Position numbers and translations under genes: made by a program
Shown: one piece after another, positions 63,720 through 64,000 of the stretch
How positions within the stretch are numbered: the stretch's first letter is position 1
Layout: each line of letters opens with the position of its first letter
DNA from: Pseudomonas fluvialis
GTDB taxonomy: Bacteria; Pseudomonadota; Gammaproteobacteria; Pseudomonadales; Pseudomonadaceae
Length of the DNA: 64,000 nt
Direction: 5' to 3'
Assembly: GCF_014207935.1 (NCBI RefSeq)
Contig: NZ_JACHLL010000001.1
Span: forward strand, 372,001-436,000
Notes under the pieces: generated by a model
What the model saw: the letters and a program-made list of their open reading frames with translations, nothing else
The model's database searches: none
What the model was told of the DNA's origin: nothing

Positions 63720-64000
63720 TTCTTTATACCTCCGGCCTTAGGCTCTTCTTCTACCGCAGGCTGAGTCTGCTGAACCGTGAGCAAAAAAACGTTTGCCTGA
63801 TCCACAGCTCCTGCCGTCACTGCCTTGACCTCGGACAAATTTGGCAACTCTAGCCACTCGGAAGCATCCAGATTACGCATTAAGTTGGATACTCGGTTAT
63901 TTGACTCGGCGGCACCAGCAATAGTGATGGTCTTTCCAGCCATTTTCACGCTTGAGAAATACACACCATCAGGCAGCGTACGAACCAACTGGTCAAATAC
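63716..64000 (-). CDS. pilN: type IV pilus assembly protein PilN (partial, N-terminus off the window)
   Basis: The last 94 codons of PilN are visible; the frame stays open to the edge (reading in as VFDQLVRTLPDGVYFSSVK). This matches the C-terminal ferredoxin-like domain, including KTITIAGAAESNNRVSNLMRNLDAS. It pairs with PilO and links to cytoplasmic PilM. The 5' end and pilM lie beyond the window. Confidence 0.92.
   Translation of the reverse strand, partial: VFDQLVRTLPDGVYFSSVKMAGKTITIAGAAESNNRVSNLMRNLDASEWLELPNLSEVKAVTAGAVDQANVFLLTVQQTQPAVEEEPKAGGIKK

Overview
This 64 kb window is a chromosomal segment of a Pseudomonas. Gene content and order follow the P. aeruginosa PAO1 block from the LPS core genes (waaP-waaG-waaC-waaF) through ilvE-glnE-aceEF-dipA-msrA and on to hemE-gltDB-damX-aroBK-pilQPON. 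Most of the sequence is GC-rich with dense coding. I saw no rRNA, tRNA, CRISPR array, insertion sequence or prophage, and no stretch over 300 bases without a gene.

Layout. 1-10.4 kb (minus strand): an LPS inner-core operon read ilvE, waaF, waaC, waaG, waaP, wapP, wapQ, a tandem two-kinase protein, a carbamoyltransferase and a GT2 glycosyltransferase cut by the window edge. Its junctions are mostly 1-11 base overlaps. It builds, phosphorylates and carbamoylates the heptose region. 10.4-17.9 kb: glnE (minus) diverges from aceE-aceF (plus); the gap holds two GntR-type palindromes.

18-28 kb: signalling. A DipA-like c-di-GMP phosphodiesterase and msrA are followed by a nitronate monooxygenase-like gene divergent from a LysR regulator, then an HD-GYP phosphodiesterase abutting a hybrid histidine kinase. 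28-32 kb: rlmJ, a second nitronate monooxygenase-like gene and an acyl-CoA dehydrogenase. 32-38 kb: a small Met-rich periplasmic protein, an NhaP2-type antiporter and an MscK-type channel. 38-43 kb: selO, a TauE/SafE exporter, metY, trxC and a thioesterase-like gene.

43-49.8 kb: a membrane-anchored solute-binding protein overlaps a MASE1 hybrid kinase and looks like a split sensor. Next come a tandem UspA gene with an ANR-like promoter, an orphan ParA and a PEGA-like lipoprotein. 49.8-64 kb (minus): hemE, gltB-gltD, a DamX-like SPOR protein, aroB, aroK and pilQ-pilP-pilO-pilN (cut). Base composition becomes clearly AT-richer from about aroB to the right edge.

The backbone is conventional. 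The parts most worth a second look are the split SBP/MASE1 kinase pair, the LPS kinase array (one member lacks the catalytic Asp, one carries two kinase domains), the HD-GYP/hybrid-kinase pair, the Met-rich periplasmic protein, a 15-bp tandem repeat at the start of a nitronate monooxygenase-like gene, and the operator-like palindromes at aceE and the LysR gene.
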